55,000 bases of DNA from Symbiodinium natans (GCA_905221605.1 CAJNDS010002290.1:17501-72500), one strand, 5' to 3'; shown: positions 1 to 10,394, counted from the first letter of the stretch. Notes: generated by a model not told the origin, from the letters alone. Program-made: numbers and translations.

Positions 1-460
1 GTGTTCATTTTTTGGGGTTTTGTGTGAAGTAAACACTTTCAATCTTCGTTATATCTTCCGATTAGTCTGATCACTCTATGGGCGGGTCAAACATTCCGAG
101 TAGGGAGGGTTGGATTGGCAGTCCTGCGTGCCCCGAACTTGTCGAGATGGCGCTCCCGCCGGGTTTCCCGTGCGTGTCATGAAACTTCACTCCAAGGCTC
201 CCAGCGCCACTTTCAAGAGCCCAACGGGGCATCAAAAGGGGGACCCATACTTCACAAAACTGCCCGCATGTGCCCAAAAATCCACAGAAAGGGAGGCCCG
301 TCAAGGAAGAGGGCCCAGCACCGTGGCGGGCGCTTCGGAGTGCGTGGAAACTTCCTCTGGAAAGCTCTTTAGTGGTCTTGCATACGTTGCTTTTGGGGTC
401 TATGCATGTCCGTGCTCCATGTTCCTGCATCGTTTACATGCCGAAAGCCTTCCTCCCTAG

Positions 461-630
461 GAGCTGTCCGACCACCCCTCGGCTGCTCGCATCGCCTTGG
501 GCTTGTACAACATCGTCCTCCCTCTCCTGGTCGTCGTCGGTGCGGTGGTGGTCTGTTGGCTGGCTGTCAACATCCTGGTGCCCTTGGCCTCGCGGCTCGG
601 GTACTCCTTCAACGAGGCCAGGGAGAGCCT
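461..630 (+). CDS. Exon of a membrane protein (one hydrophobic segment)
   Basis: The frame is open from a TCCCTAG acceptor (AG at 459-460) to a GTTAAA donor candidate at 631. If unspliced it stops at TAA 638-640. It encodes a long hydrophobic run (LYNIVLPLLVVVGAVVVCWL and onward) typical of a transmembrane helix, flanked by charged residues. The next in-frame exon-like segment is at 731. The phase at this junction does not close cleanly with a GT donor, so the 3' end may be off by a few bases or use a GC or GA donor. Family not recognised. Confidence 0.45.
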
Positions 631-730
631 GTTAAATTAAAAGCGTCAGATACGGACTCCGAAAGTATAATCTCTTTAAAGGAACCCCCTGTGTTATGTT
701 CGGGAACATACTTGCCTGATCTTTCGTGAG

Positions 731-1222
731 GCTGGGAAGAAGCGCCTCGCCCGCGGCAAACTGCTGGCCCGTCTCCGCGAGGCAGTGGAGGACACACTGG
801 ACCAAGCGGGCCTCTCATCGCTGTCTTGGGCCGACATCGAGATGTCCGGTGCCTTGCAGATACGTCCGGGCCTGGAAGAGGACGTCGCCCAGCCGGACAC
901 TTTCCTTCGACAGTCAGTGGTGGCCTCACGCAGCTTGATGATCCGGGCCTGTGCAGTCAGGGCTCAGGGGGACCTGGCGACGGACGAGGCTCTGTCCAAG
1001 GACTTCGGCCTGGCACCCTTGGACGAGGAAGCCCTGTCGCAGATGGACCTGGGCCCCTACCTGCGGAGAGACTTTGCCCAGGAAGCCGCCAATTTGACCG
1101 AGTTGCTGGACAAGGTCCTCGCCGCGTGCCTGCCCGGCCCGCCCCACGTGCAGGCACAGCTTTTGGCAGAAGCGCCCGTCCTTGACGTGCACCTTCCGAC
1201 TCTCGGCCTTGCAAGAGCCCAG
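731..1222 (+). CDS. Exon of an acidic helical protein, same gene as 461-630
   Basis: This is a 164-codon open stretch between a CGTGAG|G acceptor and a CAG|GTACCC donor, phase 0 at both ends. It starts Lys/Arg-rich (AGKKRLARGKLLARLREAVE) and continues as an acidic, leucine-rich helical region (DLATDEALSKDFGLAPLDEE). GC-rich third positions fit coding use. It probably follows the membrane exon upstream and joins 1374 in phase. No domain recognised. Confidence 0.55.
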
Positions 1223-1373
1223 GTACCCCTGGTCCGTGATCGGACTCAGGCGTCTGAAAGCTTGCAAAGAAGGCTCTTTCGTGTTTTGAGGGCCTATAGA
1301 GTGTTTGGGATTTGTCTTGAAAGGGTTTGGGGTTCAGACTCGTGAAACCGCCAGATGTCCAAGGATATTGCAG

Positions 1374-1450
1374 ATTCAGCCGCCAACGTCTGAATTCGAC
1401 CTAGACCCGGAGATCGACGAGGCCTCGGAGGATTTGTCAAACTCCAGACA
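1374..1450 (+). CDS. Short acidic exon, same gene
   Basis: It follows a GGATATTGCAG acceptor and reads IQPPTSEFDLDPEIDEASED in the phase left by the exon ending at 1222. The 3' boundary is uncertain because the sequence runs into CTAT and TATA microsatellite; I placed it before the ACACAACATAT stretch. Confidence 0.4.
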
Positions 1451-1477
1451 CAACATATGTATGTATGCATGCATATC

Positions 1478-1515
1478 TATCTATCTATCTATATATATAT
1501 ATATATGTATATGTA
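1478..1515. repeat. CTAT/TA microsatellite
   Basis: Tandem CTAT followed by TA repeats, inside the inferred intron between 1450 and 1872. Confidence 0.8.
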
Positions 1516-1648
1516 CGTAGATACGCAGACATGTATGCATTGCAGGTCCATGGAGAAAAACGTATATGTACATGTAGAAAAACATATATCGATGAATGTC
1601 TAAGTCTGAACCAGGCGGGGCCTCAAACCGTTTCGGCCTAGGCCTAAG

Positions 1649-1871
1649 CCCTAAACCCTAAACCCTAAACCCTAAACCCTAAACCCTAAACCCTAAACCC
1701 TAAACCCTAAACCCTAAACCCTAAACCCTAAACCCTAAACCTTAAACCCTAAACCCTAAACCCTAAACCCTAAACCCTAAACCCTAAACCCTAAACCCTA
1801 AACCCTAAACCCTAAACCCTAAACCCTAAACCCTAAACCCTAAACCCTAAACCCTAAACCCTAAACCCTAG
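1649..1871 (+). repeat. Interstitial telomere repeat, CCCTAAA orientation
   Basis: About 30 nearly perfect CCCTAAA units with one CTTAAAC variant. Its last unit ends CCCTAG and can itself serve as the AG acceptor of the exon at 1872. Confidence 0.95.
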
Positions 1872-1961
1872 GCCATGGACTCCCTGGAGTTTGGGCTCTT
1901 CTCTCAACATCCGCGTTTTTGCGAGCTGGTCTATCAGAGTGTGCCTGCACCTGGGACACAG
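1872..1961 (+). CDS. 30-codon exon between telomere blocks
   Basis: Open in phase 0 from a CCCTAG|GCC acceptor to an ACACAG|GTTTGG donor. It reads AMDSLEFGLFSQHPRFCELV and ends PAPGTQ. A CCCTAAA block abuts its 5' side and a TTTAGGG block begins at its 3' splice junction. Phase fits the exons at 731 and 1374, so it is probably the next exon of the same gene. Function unknown. Confidence 0.5.
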
Positions 1962-2035
1962 GTTTGGGGTTTAGGGTTTAGGGTTTAGGGTTTAGGGTTT
2001 AGGGTTCAGGGTTGAGGGTTTTTGGTTGGGAGTGG
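1962..2035 (+). repeat. Interstitial telomere repeat, TTTAGGG orientation
   Basis: Starts exactly at the inferred GT donor; five to six TTTAGGG units decaying into variants. Confidence 0.9.
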
Positions 2036-2956
2036 CGTCTTGGTTTCGGGCTCTGGGGGCTTGGCTAAGTTGGGGTCGAAACTGCCACTGTGCCAGCAAA
2101 AGCGCTCAGCTCCAGCGTAGGGCGCCGCTGTCTTCTTGAGGCACAGACTGGCTCTGAATCAAGCCCTAATGTTGCTTGCCGGGCTGGCGGTACGTATGAA
2201 GCATGCGCCCTGCCGTAAGGAGAAGTGGGATGGTAGAAGGTGGGACATGAACGAACAACAAAAGCAAGCTTGGAAGCACCGAACCCGCATTCCAGGTAAT
2301 GTGGATCGCATTGGTCTCCCTGTGGCCGGGACTCCTGTCAAACTTCCTGGCAATGCTTTGGTGCGTGCCCATTTCAGAGGACTGAAAGGGACTGGACTAC
2401 AAAGTCAGGCCAACGCGTTTTTTGGCAGAAGCTGGACAGAGAAAGCAACGCCTCAGTAGCTGAAGAGGGCAAGAGGATCAACCTAGGAACCCCTGCTAGA
2501 CAAATACAGAGTCCAGTGGGCCTCACAGCAACAGACCAGAAGGAGGGCTCTATCTAACCCCTTGAGGACGGCGAGGTAGTGAGCCGTCTATTTCCGAACC
2601 CGGACGTCGAGTGCTGGACCGATGCCCACTTTCCTTCCGCCGGGCTCGCCATTGCCGGCCTCGTTGTTTGGTGCCTTTGGGGGTTTAGGATGGAGGGTTT
2701 GGCGCTTGCGGATCAGGATTTTGGGGGGTACTGGTGCTAGCTTTGGATTTGAAGCCTTAACGTCTACCTTGGACAATATACGCATATCTGGGTACCCAAG
2801 ACGCGAGGGCCCGGCACTCTAATCTCGATAGCTTTTGACATGCCCCGGTGCCCTTCCGAGGTCGCGGAGGTTCAGGGAGGTTTTACGGTGCCGACCCGAA
2901 CTTCGAGACTAAGTTGGAGTCTGAGCTCTTGTATCCCATGAGCTGGGGTTCCCTAA
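2036..2956. other. Non-repetitive stretch, no confident gene
   Basis: Contains a 107-codon open frame at 2136-2459 on the + strand with no family resemblance, strong hydrophobicity or clear splice context. I could not support a gene here. Confidence 0.3.
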
Positions 2957-3072
2957 CCTATACCCTAAACCCTAAACCCTAAACCCTAAACCCTAAACCC
3001 TAAACCCAAAACCCTAAACCCTAAACCCAAAACCCTAAACCCTAAACCCCTAACCCTAAACCTTAAACCCCT
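2957..3072 (+). repeat. Interstitial telomere repeat, CCCTAAA orientation with CCCAAAA variants
   Basis: Tandem CCCTAAA units with interspersed CCCAAAA, CCCCTAA and CCTTAAA variants. Confidence 0.9.
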
Positions 3073-3101
3073 GGTCATGCTGGCAGTTCCGCCCCGCCCA
3101 G

Positions 3102-3204
3102 GTGCCTGGGACTCCCCCTGGCCCTGGCGGCTCTGCTCTTTCGCTTGGATCGCCAGGCGCCTGACAGCACCCGGCGCTTCGGCTACTTCATCCAGGCTGC
3201 ATGC
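3102..3204 (+). CDS. Exon with a hydrophobic helix; weakly signal-peptide-peptidase-like
   Basis: Open from a CGCCCAG acceptor to a TGC|GTAGGG donor that runs directly into TTTAGGG repeats. It encodes CLGLPLALAALLFRLDRQAP followed by a segment ending FGYFIQAAC. The pattern of a small-residue helix ending in LLFRLD resembles the region after the GxGD motif in signal peptide peptidases, but the GxGD motif itself is not in this exon. That assignment is weak. Confidence 0.35.
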
Positions 3205-3296
3205 GTAGGGTTTAGGGTTTAGGGTTTAGGGTTTGGGGTTTAGGGTTTAGGGTTTAGGGTTTAGGGTTCAGGGTTTTAGGGTTTAGGGTTTAAGGG
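3205..3296 (+). repeat. Interstitial telomere repeat, TTTAGGG orientation
   Basis: Tandem TTTAGGG units following the exon ending at 3204. Confidence 0.92.
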
Positions 3297-3465
3297 TTCC
3301 TCTAATTTCATATTTAAGGGATCTAAAAGTTAAACTTTTCTTGGGGGCATGAAGAGCAACCGAGCAGGGTTTGGAGCCCGACTACTGGTGGCAGCTGGGA
3401 CTGGTCTGTTCAGAAGCACTTTTTCCAAATAGCTCCTGAAGGAAGACTCAAAAGGCCCTAAGCCC

Positions 3466-3580
3466 ACAGCCCTAAACCCTAAACCCTAAGCCCTAAATCC
3501 AAAACCCTAGACCCTAAACCCTAGACCCTAAACCCCAAACCCCAAACCCTAAACCCTAACCCCTAACCCCAAAACCCTCA
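3466..3580 (+). repeat. Interstitial telomere repeat, CCCTAAA orientation, diverged
   Basis: CCCTAAA units mixed with CCCTAGA, CCCCAAA and CCCTAAC variants. The following 120 bp island (3581-3700) has short open frames only and is followed by a TTTAGGG block. Confidence 0.88.
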
Positions 3581-3700
3581 GCCGCTGTTCTTCATGAATA
3601 CAGCCAAGGTGGGACATTCTGGTGAAGCGGACCGACGTTGGCTTGATGATGCTCGTCACCTACACTTCCATCGCGCCCTAGGATCTTCTCAGCAAAGCTT

Positions 3701-3815
3701 GGGTTTAGGGTTTAGGGTTTAGGGTTTAGGGTTTAGGGTTTAGGGTTTAGGGTTTAGGGTTTAGGGTTTAGGGTTTAGGGTTTAGGGTTTGCGGTTTGGG
3801 GTTTAGGGTTTAGGT
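3701..3815 (+). repeat. Interstitial telomere repeat, TTTAGGG orientation
   Basis: About 15 almost perfect TTTAGGG units. Confidence 0.95.
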
Positions 3816-3944
3816 ATACACACCGCCGAGGCAGGCTGACATGTTGCTTGTTTGTTGGGGTTTTCCCTGCGAGTCGAGGTGCAGGAGCCTGCGTCGAAGC
3901 TGTTGCTGTTTCCTCTCCTTTCGGGTGTGCAGGTGCCGCTTGGA

Positions 3945-4006
3945 GTTTAGGGTTGTTAGGGTTTAGGGTTTATGGTTTAGGGTTTAGGGTTTAGGGTTTA
4001 GGGTTG
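3945..4006 (+). repeat. Interstitial telomere repeat, TTTAGGG orientation
   Basis: About seven TTTAGGG units with one TTTATGG variant. Confidence 0.9.
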
Positions 4007-4913
4007 AGAGCTCAACCATCTACCTGGGTTCGTTCTTCAATCAGTTTTGTTGCCTTTAGACTTGTCGGGGAAGCTTCCTGCTAGGATTTCTGGGCAACAG
4101 CCCTTAAGACCTCAACTGGACACCTTCAAACTGACACTTTTGGTCGAGAACCTGAGAAACCGGACCCGCCGAACCCCTCCTGCCTAAGCTTCAACGCACG
4201 AATCTTCCGGCCCTTGCGCAGGGGATTTTGGCGGCCTGGGTCAAACCCTACGCCAACGACCAGGCACAAGTCCTGGACACGTTGGAGGTGCACTGGTCTG
4301 AGCGTCGGGTCGAGAGTCTTGCGGTTTAGGTTTGGTGGCCTTGGGTTGAGGACTTGCTGAGGAGTTTTGGGGGCTTAACGTTTCGGGAATGGGGCCTGCC
4401 ATTGTGGTAGAGTCATGTTGTGCAGGTGCAGGTTTCACTTCATCTTGAACTGATCGATTTTGTTTGGCTCAATACGCTGTTGACCTGTGACACCTAACAA
4501 ATGATTTCACGGCAGCGGGGGCTGCCTGGTTGAGAGGTGGCCGATTCTGCTGCCGAAGGAGCAAGATCAGGAAGGGCCGGGCAAACTGGAGGAAAAAACA
4601 AAGAAGCTGTTTTCTCAACATTCGGGTTCGACTCCAAGATTTTCCCGAAGCGTTTCTGGCACCTGAGCAAGGTGCAGGGCGAGTGATGGCTAAACCGAGC
4701 CCTCCTTCGAGCCAGAGCAAAACCGGAGCAAGTTCTTCTCGGGACCGGTGCTGGTCCCTCATGAAAGTCAGTATACCCCAAAACCTAAACCCTAAACTCT
4801 AAACCCTACTTTTTCACATTCAAGGTCTGGGGCCGGCCTGGGAAACCGGGGGACTCTAGGCAGGTCAGCTCGAGGGGGTTCCCGAATAGCATGTCCTTTG
4901 TTGGCTTTAAGTT
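4007..4913. other. Unique sequence, no confident gene
   Basis: Holds overlapping short open frames on both strands (largest about 90-97 codons, 4469-4802) without a recognisable domain. A short CCCTAAA patch lies at 4782-4808. Confidence 0.3.
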
Positions 4914-4953
4914 GGGTTTAGGGTTTAGGGTTTCGGGTTTCGGGTTTAGGGTT
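4914..4953 (+). repeat. Short TTTAGGG block with TTTCGGG variants
   Basis: Five units, two of them TTTCGGG. Confidence 0.85.
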
Positions 4954-5101
4954 GTTTTCGGAAGATCTGGCAAAGATTCCAGTTTCGATCACAGGCGCGG
5001 CCAAATGTGCAACAGGTAGCCAGACGTGGTCCTGCAGACCCAGACAGCTGAAGGGCCAGTTCACATCACCATGAACAGCTCGACGGGTTCAGGTTTGGAA
5101 C

Positions 5102-5287
5102 ATGTTCAAGCGATTCCGATTCATCGGATACGTGATGAGTATGCCGTGGCTTCTCTTCGCAGTAGAGAAGTTCCGAGGGGACATAGAACGAGGAAAGGCT
5201 GTGAGCATAGGCCCCGCCGAGCTCCGAGGACGCTTGGAGCTGAGCGTGGGCCCGGCCTTCGGAACTTCGGATGAATTCCGTTGCTGA
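5102..5287 (+). CDS. Possible small ORF, 61 aa
   Basis: The ATG-started frame reads MFKRFRFIGYVMSMPWLLFA then a charged region and stops at TGA 5285-5287. An antisense frame of 163 codons (5066-5557) overlaps it, so the coding strand is uncertain. No family recognised. The rest of 4954-5852 shows no gene I can support. Confidence 0.2.
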   Translation: MFKRFRFIGYVMSMPWLLFAVEKFRGDIERGKAVSIGPAELRGRLELSVGPAFGTSDEFRC

Positions 5288-5852
5288 GACCAAGATGGCG
5301 TTCTCGGGCACCGATGGTGCAGGTGCCACGGAAGTGGGCGCGTTTCGAGGATGACGTTGTGGTCCAAAGATCCCTTGCAGGAAAGAGCCCGGGTTCGTTT
5401 GTGGAGGCAAAAGCGCTGACGAGGCCAACACCTTGCTCTTTCGAGGCAGGGCAAAGGCTGCACGTTCAAGGTCCGCTGTCGAAGAAATGTGGAGAAAAAC
5501 CCCAAACCACGATCCCTCGATCCTTGAACTTCGAAAGTGCGAGTTCGCCAGAGGCAAGGGGTTGCTGGAGGTTTAAGACGTTTGCCCAGGGCGCTGCATC
5601 AGAAGGTAGGGGCTCAGCGCAGGACTCCGCTCTTCCGGCTGTGATTTGAACCCGGGCTCGAAGCTGAGTGCGGCGGAATTGGCACGATCTCTAGCCTTTT
5701 TTCCACAAACGGCAAGGTTTTGGGAAACATGGGAAAGGCACCGGGCTGGGTGGAACGTGGCCCCGGACGGAGCTGGGGGCCCTTGCGGGTTTGGATGGGC
5801 GGCCCCCCCCCCCCCAACCAAACCTTTGCGTCCACGCTGTTCCGGGGCCTTC

Positions 5853-6012
5853 GCCCTAAACCCTAAACCCTAAACCCTAAACCCTAAACCCTAAACCCCA
5901 AACCCTAAACCCTAAACCCCAAACCCTAAACCCTAAACCCTAAACCCTAAACCCTAAACCCTAAACCCTAAAGCCTAAACCCTAAACCCCTAAACCCTAA
6001 ACCCTAAACCCT
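5853..6012 (+). repeat. Interstitial telomere repeat, CCCTAAA orientation
   Basis: About 22 units with a few CCCCAAA and CCTAAAG variants. Confidence 0.95.
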
Positions 6013-6292
6013 TCGGCGAGTCCTCCCTCTGGAGGTGATCTTGACCGCCGTGCGCTTCTGCCTCTTCAGTCTGATCGCGGCTTTGCTCGTTTTGCATCCG
6101 TCGGTCGAGAACACAACCAGGCCCGAGAAATCTTCAAACACACTTTCCCACAAAGTGGCAGAGCACTTCCGATCCCCGAGGTCTGCGTACTTCTTGCTCT
6201 TCGGCCTCTTCCTGACGTGTGCCTCCTGTGTGTTTTGCATTCTATGTGTTGCCGTCGTGGCAAAGTCAGTCTACCTCTTCTCCTTTCTTTGT
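6013..6292 (+). CDS. Exon with two hydrophobic segments
   Basis: The + frame is open right across the island between two CCCTAAA blocks. It carries two strongly hydrophobic stretches, around 6035-6105 (VRFCLFSLIAALLVL) and 6190-6280 (AYFLLFGLFLTCASCVFCIL), separated by a basic, polar loop. This looks like an internal exon of a multi-pass membrane protein. Splice ends were not fixed. Reverse frames are open too, so confidence is limited. Confidence 0.4.
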
Positions 6293-6468
6293 TCCCTAAA
6301 CCCTAAACCCTAAACCCCAAACCCTAAACCCTAAACCTTAAACCGCAAACCCTAAACCCTAACCCCTAGACCCGAAACCCTAAACCCGAAACCCTAAACC
6401 CTAAACCCTAAACCCGAAACCCTAAACCCCAAACCCTAAACCCTAAACCCTAAACCCTAAAACCCAAG
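6293..6468 (+). repeat. Interstitial telomere repeat, CCCTAAA orientation with CCCGAAA variants
   Basis: About 25 units; CCCGAAA and CCCCAAA variants are frequent. Confidence 0.93.
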
Positions 6469-7286
6469 GTGCCTTCTTCTTCGTCCACATGATTGCGCAG
6501 CTTCTGCGAAGCGCATCGGCGAGCAAAGCGTCGCAAACCAGCGCCGGGATGAAGAAGCTTTTAGGCCGATGCGGGGTTCAGCGTTCAGGGGTTATTGAGG
6601 TATGTTTACAATATGCTCATTTATGTGTATAAGCACACCTATACAGCTAGACACATATATATATATATATGTGGTAAAGCATCCAGACCCTTAATCTCAG
6701 CCCCAAACCATGCGAAAGCCCGCAAAGTTGGGAGGCTCTCTTGTTGGAACGTACTCTAAAACCCTGAAATCCAGTGGAATCCCCGAACCCCAAACCCCAA
6801 ATCCTTCAAACCCCGAACTTCGCTCCAGAGCTGACAGCCCCAAAGCGCCCAAAAACCTTCAAATGCCAAAAGCCCCCCAGAAGGAAGCCCAAAAGCTTCA
6901 GGTGTCTCTAGCTGGTAGAGGCCCCAGACCTCAGCCCAACTTTCGTACAGAGATGCCCCAGAGGCTCCGTTGTTTTGCTTTTTCGGGTCGCGGTGGGGCT
7001 TTAAACTACCCGGCGTTTGCGCTCTGTTGAAGCCCATGTAGTTGTGCTTGCGCAGGTTCGGCAAAACGCCTCGTGCTGCGGACAGCTTTGCCTCTGTTCC
7101 AGGAGGGGCATGTTTGGTCGTTTGGGGGTGGAGGGGGTGGGGCTGCAGGGCTTGTTCATGCGTAGCGATAGGATTGAGGGGGCATTCGGGGCTTAGGTGG
7201 TGTCTGAAAGACCAACCTGAGCCCTGCACCCCAACATCCACGGAGGTGCAAAAGTCAAGGGTGCGGGGTTGCTTGGCTAGTAGCGT
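6469..7286. other. Unique sequence with TA microsatellite, no confident gene
   Basis: Contains a short TATATA run near 6655-6670, and C-rich degenerate AACCCC motifs around 6780-6860. Open frames on both strands (6710-7030 +, 6756-7241 -) lie largely in this repeat-like sequence and are not convincing genes. Confidence 0.3.
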
Positions 7287-7362
7287 GAACCCTAAACCCT
7301 AAACCCCAAACCCTAAGCCCTACACCCTACACCCTAAACCCTAAACCCTCCCTACACCCTAA
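7287..7362 (+). repeat. Interstitial telomere repeat, CCCTAAA orientation with CCCTACA variants
   Basis: Degenerate block with CCCTAAA, CCCTACA and CCCTAAG units. Confidence 0.85.
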
Positions 7363-7370
7363 GTGGCCAG

Positions 7371-7455
7371 GAAGACGAGTCTGAGAAGCTGCGGCTGACG
7401 TGGTCCTTCGCATCGGATGAGGTCGAGGCAGGCTCTACACCGTGCCGAAAACCAG
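7371..7455 (+). CDS. Short acidic exon between telomere blocks
   Basis: Follows a GTGGCCAG|G acceptor. It reads EDESEKLRLTWSFASDEVEA and ends near CCAGG|GTTGAGG, before a TTTAGGG block. Island flanked by CCCTAAA upstream and TTTAGGG downstream. Function unknown. Confidence 0.4.
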
Positions 7456-7484
7456 GGTTGAGGGCTGAGGCTTTAAGGGGTTAA

Positions 7485-7521
7485 GGGGGTTTAGGGTTTA
7501 GGGTTTAGGGTTTAGGGGGGG
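7485..7521 (+). repeat. Short TTTAGGG block
   Basis: Four to five units. The following 7522-8012 holds a short CCCTAAA patch (7585-7620), an A/T-rich stretch and no supportable gene. Confidence 0.85.
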
Positions 7522-8012
7522 TTTGTTGTAGGGTTGTACAGGGCCTGCTGACTGGAAGCGGCGTTTCATCGTACATTGGGGGTCCCTAAACCCCAATCCC
7601 TGAACCCTAAACCCTAAACCGTGTGGCCCGCAGAGATGTATCGCACCTGGGGCCCTACAAAGGCAGAAACTTTCAGAGAGTGGACTTTAAGTCCTGGCTC
7701 GGAGCCAGCGATGGCCCCTGCTTATGGAGTAGGGTTTGTATTTCTTGTACCCCCAAAAGGACGCCAAATATATTTATATACACTCACCGATATTAAAAAG
7801 GAACCTTATATACACTCACCAAGAACAGTAATATAAACCCTGCTTCATAAGAGACTTGGACTCCATGATGACTTGACTTTGAGGCGATGGCGCCGCATGT
7901 GAACAATGTCTCCGACACAAATGCTGCTCGGAAGTGCAGTGCCTTGGCAAATCAGAAGCACAGAGCCTGCATTCTGAACCACGAGAACTCGCATTGCAAC
8001 TTCTACTACCTT

Positions 8013-8072
8013 AAGCCCTAAGCCCTAAGCCCTAAGCCCTAAGCCCTAAGCCCTAAACCCTAAACCCTAAGT
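8013..8072 (+). repeat. Telomere-like block homogenised to CCCTAAG
   Basis: Six consecutive CCCTAAG units before two CCCTAAA units. The island 8073-8275 after it has overlapping short frames only. Confidence 0.9.
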
Positions 8073-8275
8073 TGGACAGGACCTGCTAGGGCACCTGTGG
8101 TGGCCAGACACATCGAATAGGCCCAGCAGTGGCTGTGCGAAGAACGCTACCGCCGCTATGCCTGCCAGGTTCCAAAGCACGGGCGGCAGTGCGCCGGGCT
8201 TGGGCGAGCATCTTGCGTATGGGCCCTGCCTTCCAGCACGCCATCCTCATGAAGGATTCTCGGCTTGGGAACTTC

Positions 8276-8413
8276 AGAACCCTAAAACCCAAAACCCCAA
8301 AACCCCAAACCCCCAAACCCCCAAACCCCCAAACCCCCAAACCCCAAAACCCCAAAACCCCAAAACCCCAAAACGCCAAAACCCCAAAACCCCCAAAACC
8401 CCAAAACCCCATA
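8276..8413 (+). repeat. C-rich telomere-like block of CCCCAAAA/CCCCCAAA units
   Basis: Units shift to CCCCAAAA and CCCCCAAA, unlike the CCCTAAA units elsewhere. Proline-rich open frames here on both strands are repeat artefacts. Confidence 0.92.
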
Positions 8414-8544
8414 CCTAAAGCGACAACCCCACGTGTCACACATCACTGCAGCTAGGAATCCTGTAGAAACGATGCAACAAGGGGATGTGCACCAGGGCAC
8501 CATCAACCGGTTTATGCGGACGAAAGCCTTGTTGGTTTTGGCCT

Positions 8545-8612
8545 TTAGGGTTCGGGGTTCAGGGTTAGTGGTTTAGGGTTTAGGGTTTGGGGTTTAGGGT
8601 TTCGGGTTTAGG
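8545..8612 (+). repeat. TTTAGGG block, diverged
   Basis: TTTAGGG units with TTCGGGG, TTTGGGG and TTAGTGG variants. The island 8613-8756 contains poly-C runs near 8692-8710 and no gene. Confidence 0.85.
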
Positions 8613-8756
8613 GGCCCACCTCTACAAGTAGTTGGACTCGCGGTTGCGGAGTCAGGATTCAGCTCACATCCACCAGGAACCTTCCAACCTGCCCCCCCCC
8701 CGCCCCCCCCAATCTCCCCCCGGGCGTCCAGACCTAAGCTGCAGCTCACAACCTCA

Positions 8757-8850
8757 ACCCCAACCCTCAGCCCTCAACCCTAAACCCTAAAACCCTAAAC
8801 CCTTAACCCTTAACCCTAAACCTTAAACCCCCAACCCCAAACCCCAAACC
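8757..8850 (+). repeat. CCCTAAA/CCCTCAA block, diverged
   Basis: Mixed CCCTCAA, CCCTAAA, CCTTAAA and CCCCAAA units immediately upstream of an exon-like island. Confidence 0.87.
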
Positions 8851-8856
8851 CTGCAG

Positions 8857-8926
8857 GCGCAAGAAGAGTTCACCACTTTGTGGCTGCAGCAGCTGGGTCA
8901 GACAGACTTCCGAGGTGCCCTGCAGG
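8857..8926 (+). CDS. Short exon between telomere blocks
   Basis: Starts after CCCTGCAG|G and ends at CTGCAGG|GTTC. It reads AQEEFTTLWLQQLGQTDFRG then ALQ. CCCTAAA block upstream, TTTAGGG block downstream. Function unknown. Confidence 0.4.
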
Positions 8927-8936
8927 GTTCAACGCT

Positions 8937-9085
8937 CAGGGGTTTAGGGTTTAGGGGTTTAGGGGTTTTGGGGTTTAGGGGTTTAGGGGTTTAGGGGTTT
9001 AGGGATTTAGGGGTTTAGGGTTTAGGGGTTTAGGGGTTCAGGGGTTTAGGGATTCAGGGGTTTAGGGATTTAGGGGTTTGAAGGG
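8937..9085 (+). repeat. Telomere-like block of TTTAGGGG units
   Basis: Octamer TTTAGGGG dominates instead of the heptamer. Confidence 0.92.
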
Positions 9086-9828
9086 CTTCAAGGTTCAACG
9101 CGCTGTTGGGATCTTGGGTGAGCCCCAGACTCTTGTGGAATGACCAGAGCTGAGTTGGAAGGTGCATGGGGAGAGCATACTAGTTTGTGCGTCCGCAGCA
9201 TGGAGGGGATGAGAACTTGTTGTGGCTATGGATTTGCTGGTGGCCCCGGTTTTTCTAGCAGCAATCTGAGTCGCTTCACGCTGTGCCCGCTGCTTAGTTA
9301 GTACCCCTTCATGACTGCTCACGTGGGGAACCGTTGTGAGTATGTGAACTGCTTCTGTGGCGGAGACAGCGTGGGTGCACATTGCATGTGCTCTTGGAAA
9401 ATGCTCTTCGAGAGCTCTTAGTGGCGTGACACTGTTAGGGTCCACGTGGACATAGATTTGCATCCCGCTCCGAGCCTCAACCAGTGAACTAGCAGTAACA
9501 ATAGTCGCAGTAGTCACAATAGTCATAATCATCATCATTGAGAAGAATCACAATGCTAGTAATGACAGTAGCAATATCAATAGACTTCGTAATCGTAGAA
9601 ACAAAAGCAACAAATTCAACAATAACCACAATAGAATTGGCAGCGACGATAGCAAGAATAGCAATCAGAGCAGAAACAGTACCAACGGACATAGTTCTAG
9701 TAAGCGTAGAACAATCATCGCACCATCGTAGTATAGTAGCAGTAGTAACAGTAATCATGGCAATAGCACCAGTAGTGCTAACAATGCTACTCGTAGCACT
9801 AGTACTCCTAGCCATCATCGTACCAATA
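9086..9828. other. Unique sequence with CAATAGTAG-type low complexity
   Basis: 9480-9830 is a degenerate trinucleotide-rich stretch (AGTAACAATAGTAGC-like). It gives long open frames on both strands (9489-9818 -, 9538-9843 +) with I/V/T/A-only composition; I do not regard these as genes. 9086-9480 shows no supportable gene. Confidence 0.4.
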
Positions 9829-9918
9829 AACCCTAAACCCTAAACCCTCAGCCCTAAACCCCCCTAAACCCTAAGCCCTAAGCCCTAAACCCTAAACCCT
9901 AAACCCTAAACCCCAAAC
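9829..9918 (+). repeat. CCCTAAA block with CCCTAAG variants
   Basis: About 12 units. Confidence 0.92.
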
Positions 9919-9934
9919 CATGTCGCCTTGGCAG

Positions 9935-10039
9935 GCCTTGCCGTCTTGTGTGCCCTTGCGACGGCGCACAAGGAGCTGCCAGGTATCCTTGCCAAACGCC
10001 GCATCGGCGTCTTGTGGATGCAGCAGGCTTGGGCTCCCT
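9935..10039 (+). CDS. Short helical exon between telomere blocks
   Basis: After a CCTTGGCAG|G acceptor one frame reads LAVLCALATAHKELPGILAK and continues RRIGVLWMQQAW, an armadillo-like helical pattern. Without splicing it stops at TAG 10037-10039, next to a TTTAGGG block. CCCTAAA lies upstream. A second frame is also open. Confidence 0.35.
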
Positions 10040-10120
10040 AGGGTTTAGGGTTTAGGGTTTAGGGTTTAGGGTTTAGGGTTTAGGGTTTAGGGTTTAGGGT
10101 TTAGGGTTTAGGGTTTAGGG
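10038..10120 (+). repeat. TTTAGGG block
   Basis: Eleven consecutive TTTAGGG units. Confidence 0.95.
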
Positions 10121-10394
10121 GTATAGAATCGTTACTACTAGTATTCCCTTATGGTTCTCGGTAGAAGTATGCTATCATCGCGCCTTCAACTATCAAAGGC
10201 CCCTGTGGTCAGAGTGGCCCAGACTTCGCAAGAACTGGGGAAGAAAGAAGCTCGGAGTTGTGAGAGGGCCAATGGCTTTCTTGGCTACAACAGCTTCGGT
10301 GCCGAGTGCGTTTTGCTTGAAAGGGGGGGTTTCGAGGGAGGTCGAGGCCCCACCCTAAAGGCTCTGTGAGTCGTAGCTTGAGGGGGAATTTCGG

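Noticed and set aside
1649-1871. Possible true chromosome end
   Set aside because: Repeat is bounded by unique, exon-like sequence on both sides; many equivalent blocks in both orientations exist.
4621-4640. GGGTTCGACTCC, another B-box-like motif
   Set aside because: No cloverleaf around it.
9489-9843. Overlapping 100-codon frames on both strands
   Set aside because: Low-complexity I/V/T/A composition from a degenerate trinucleotide-rich stretch.
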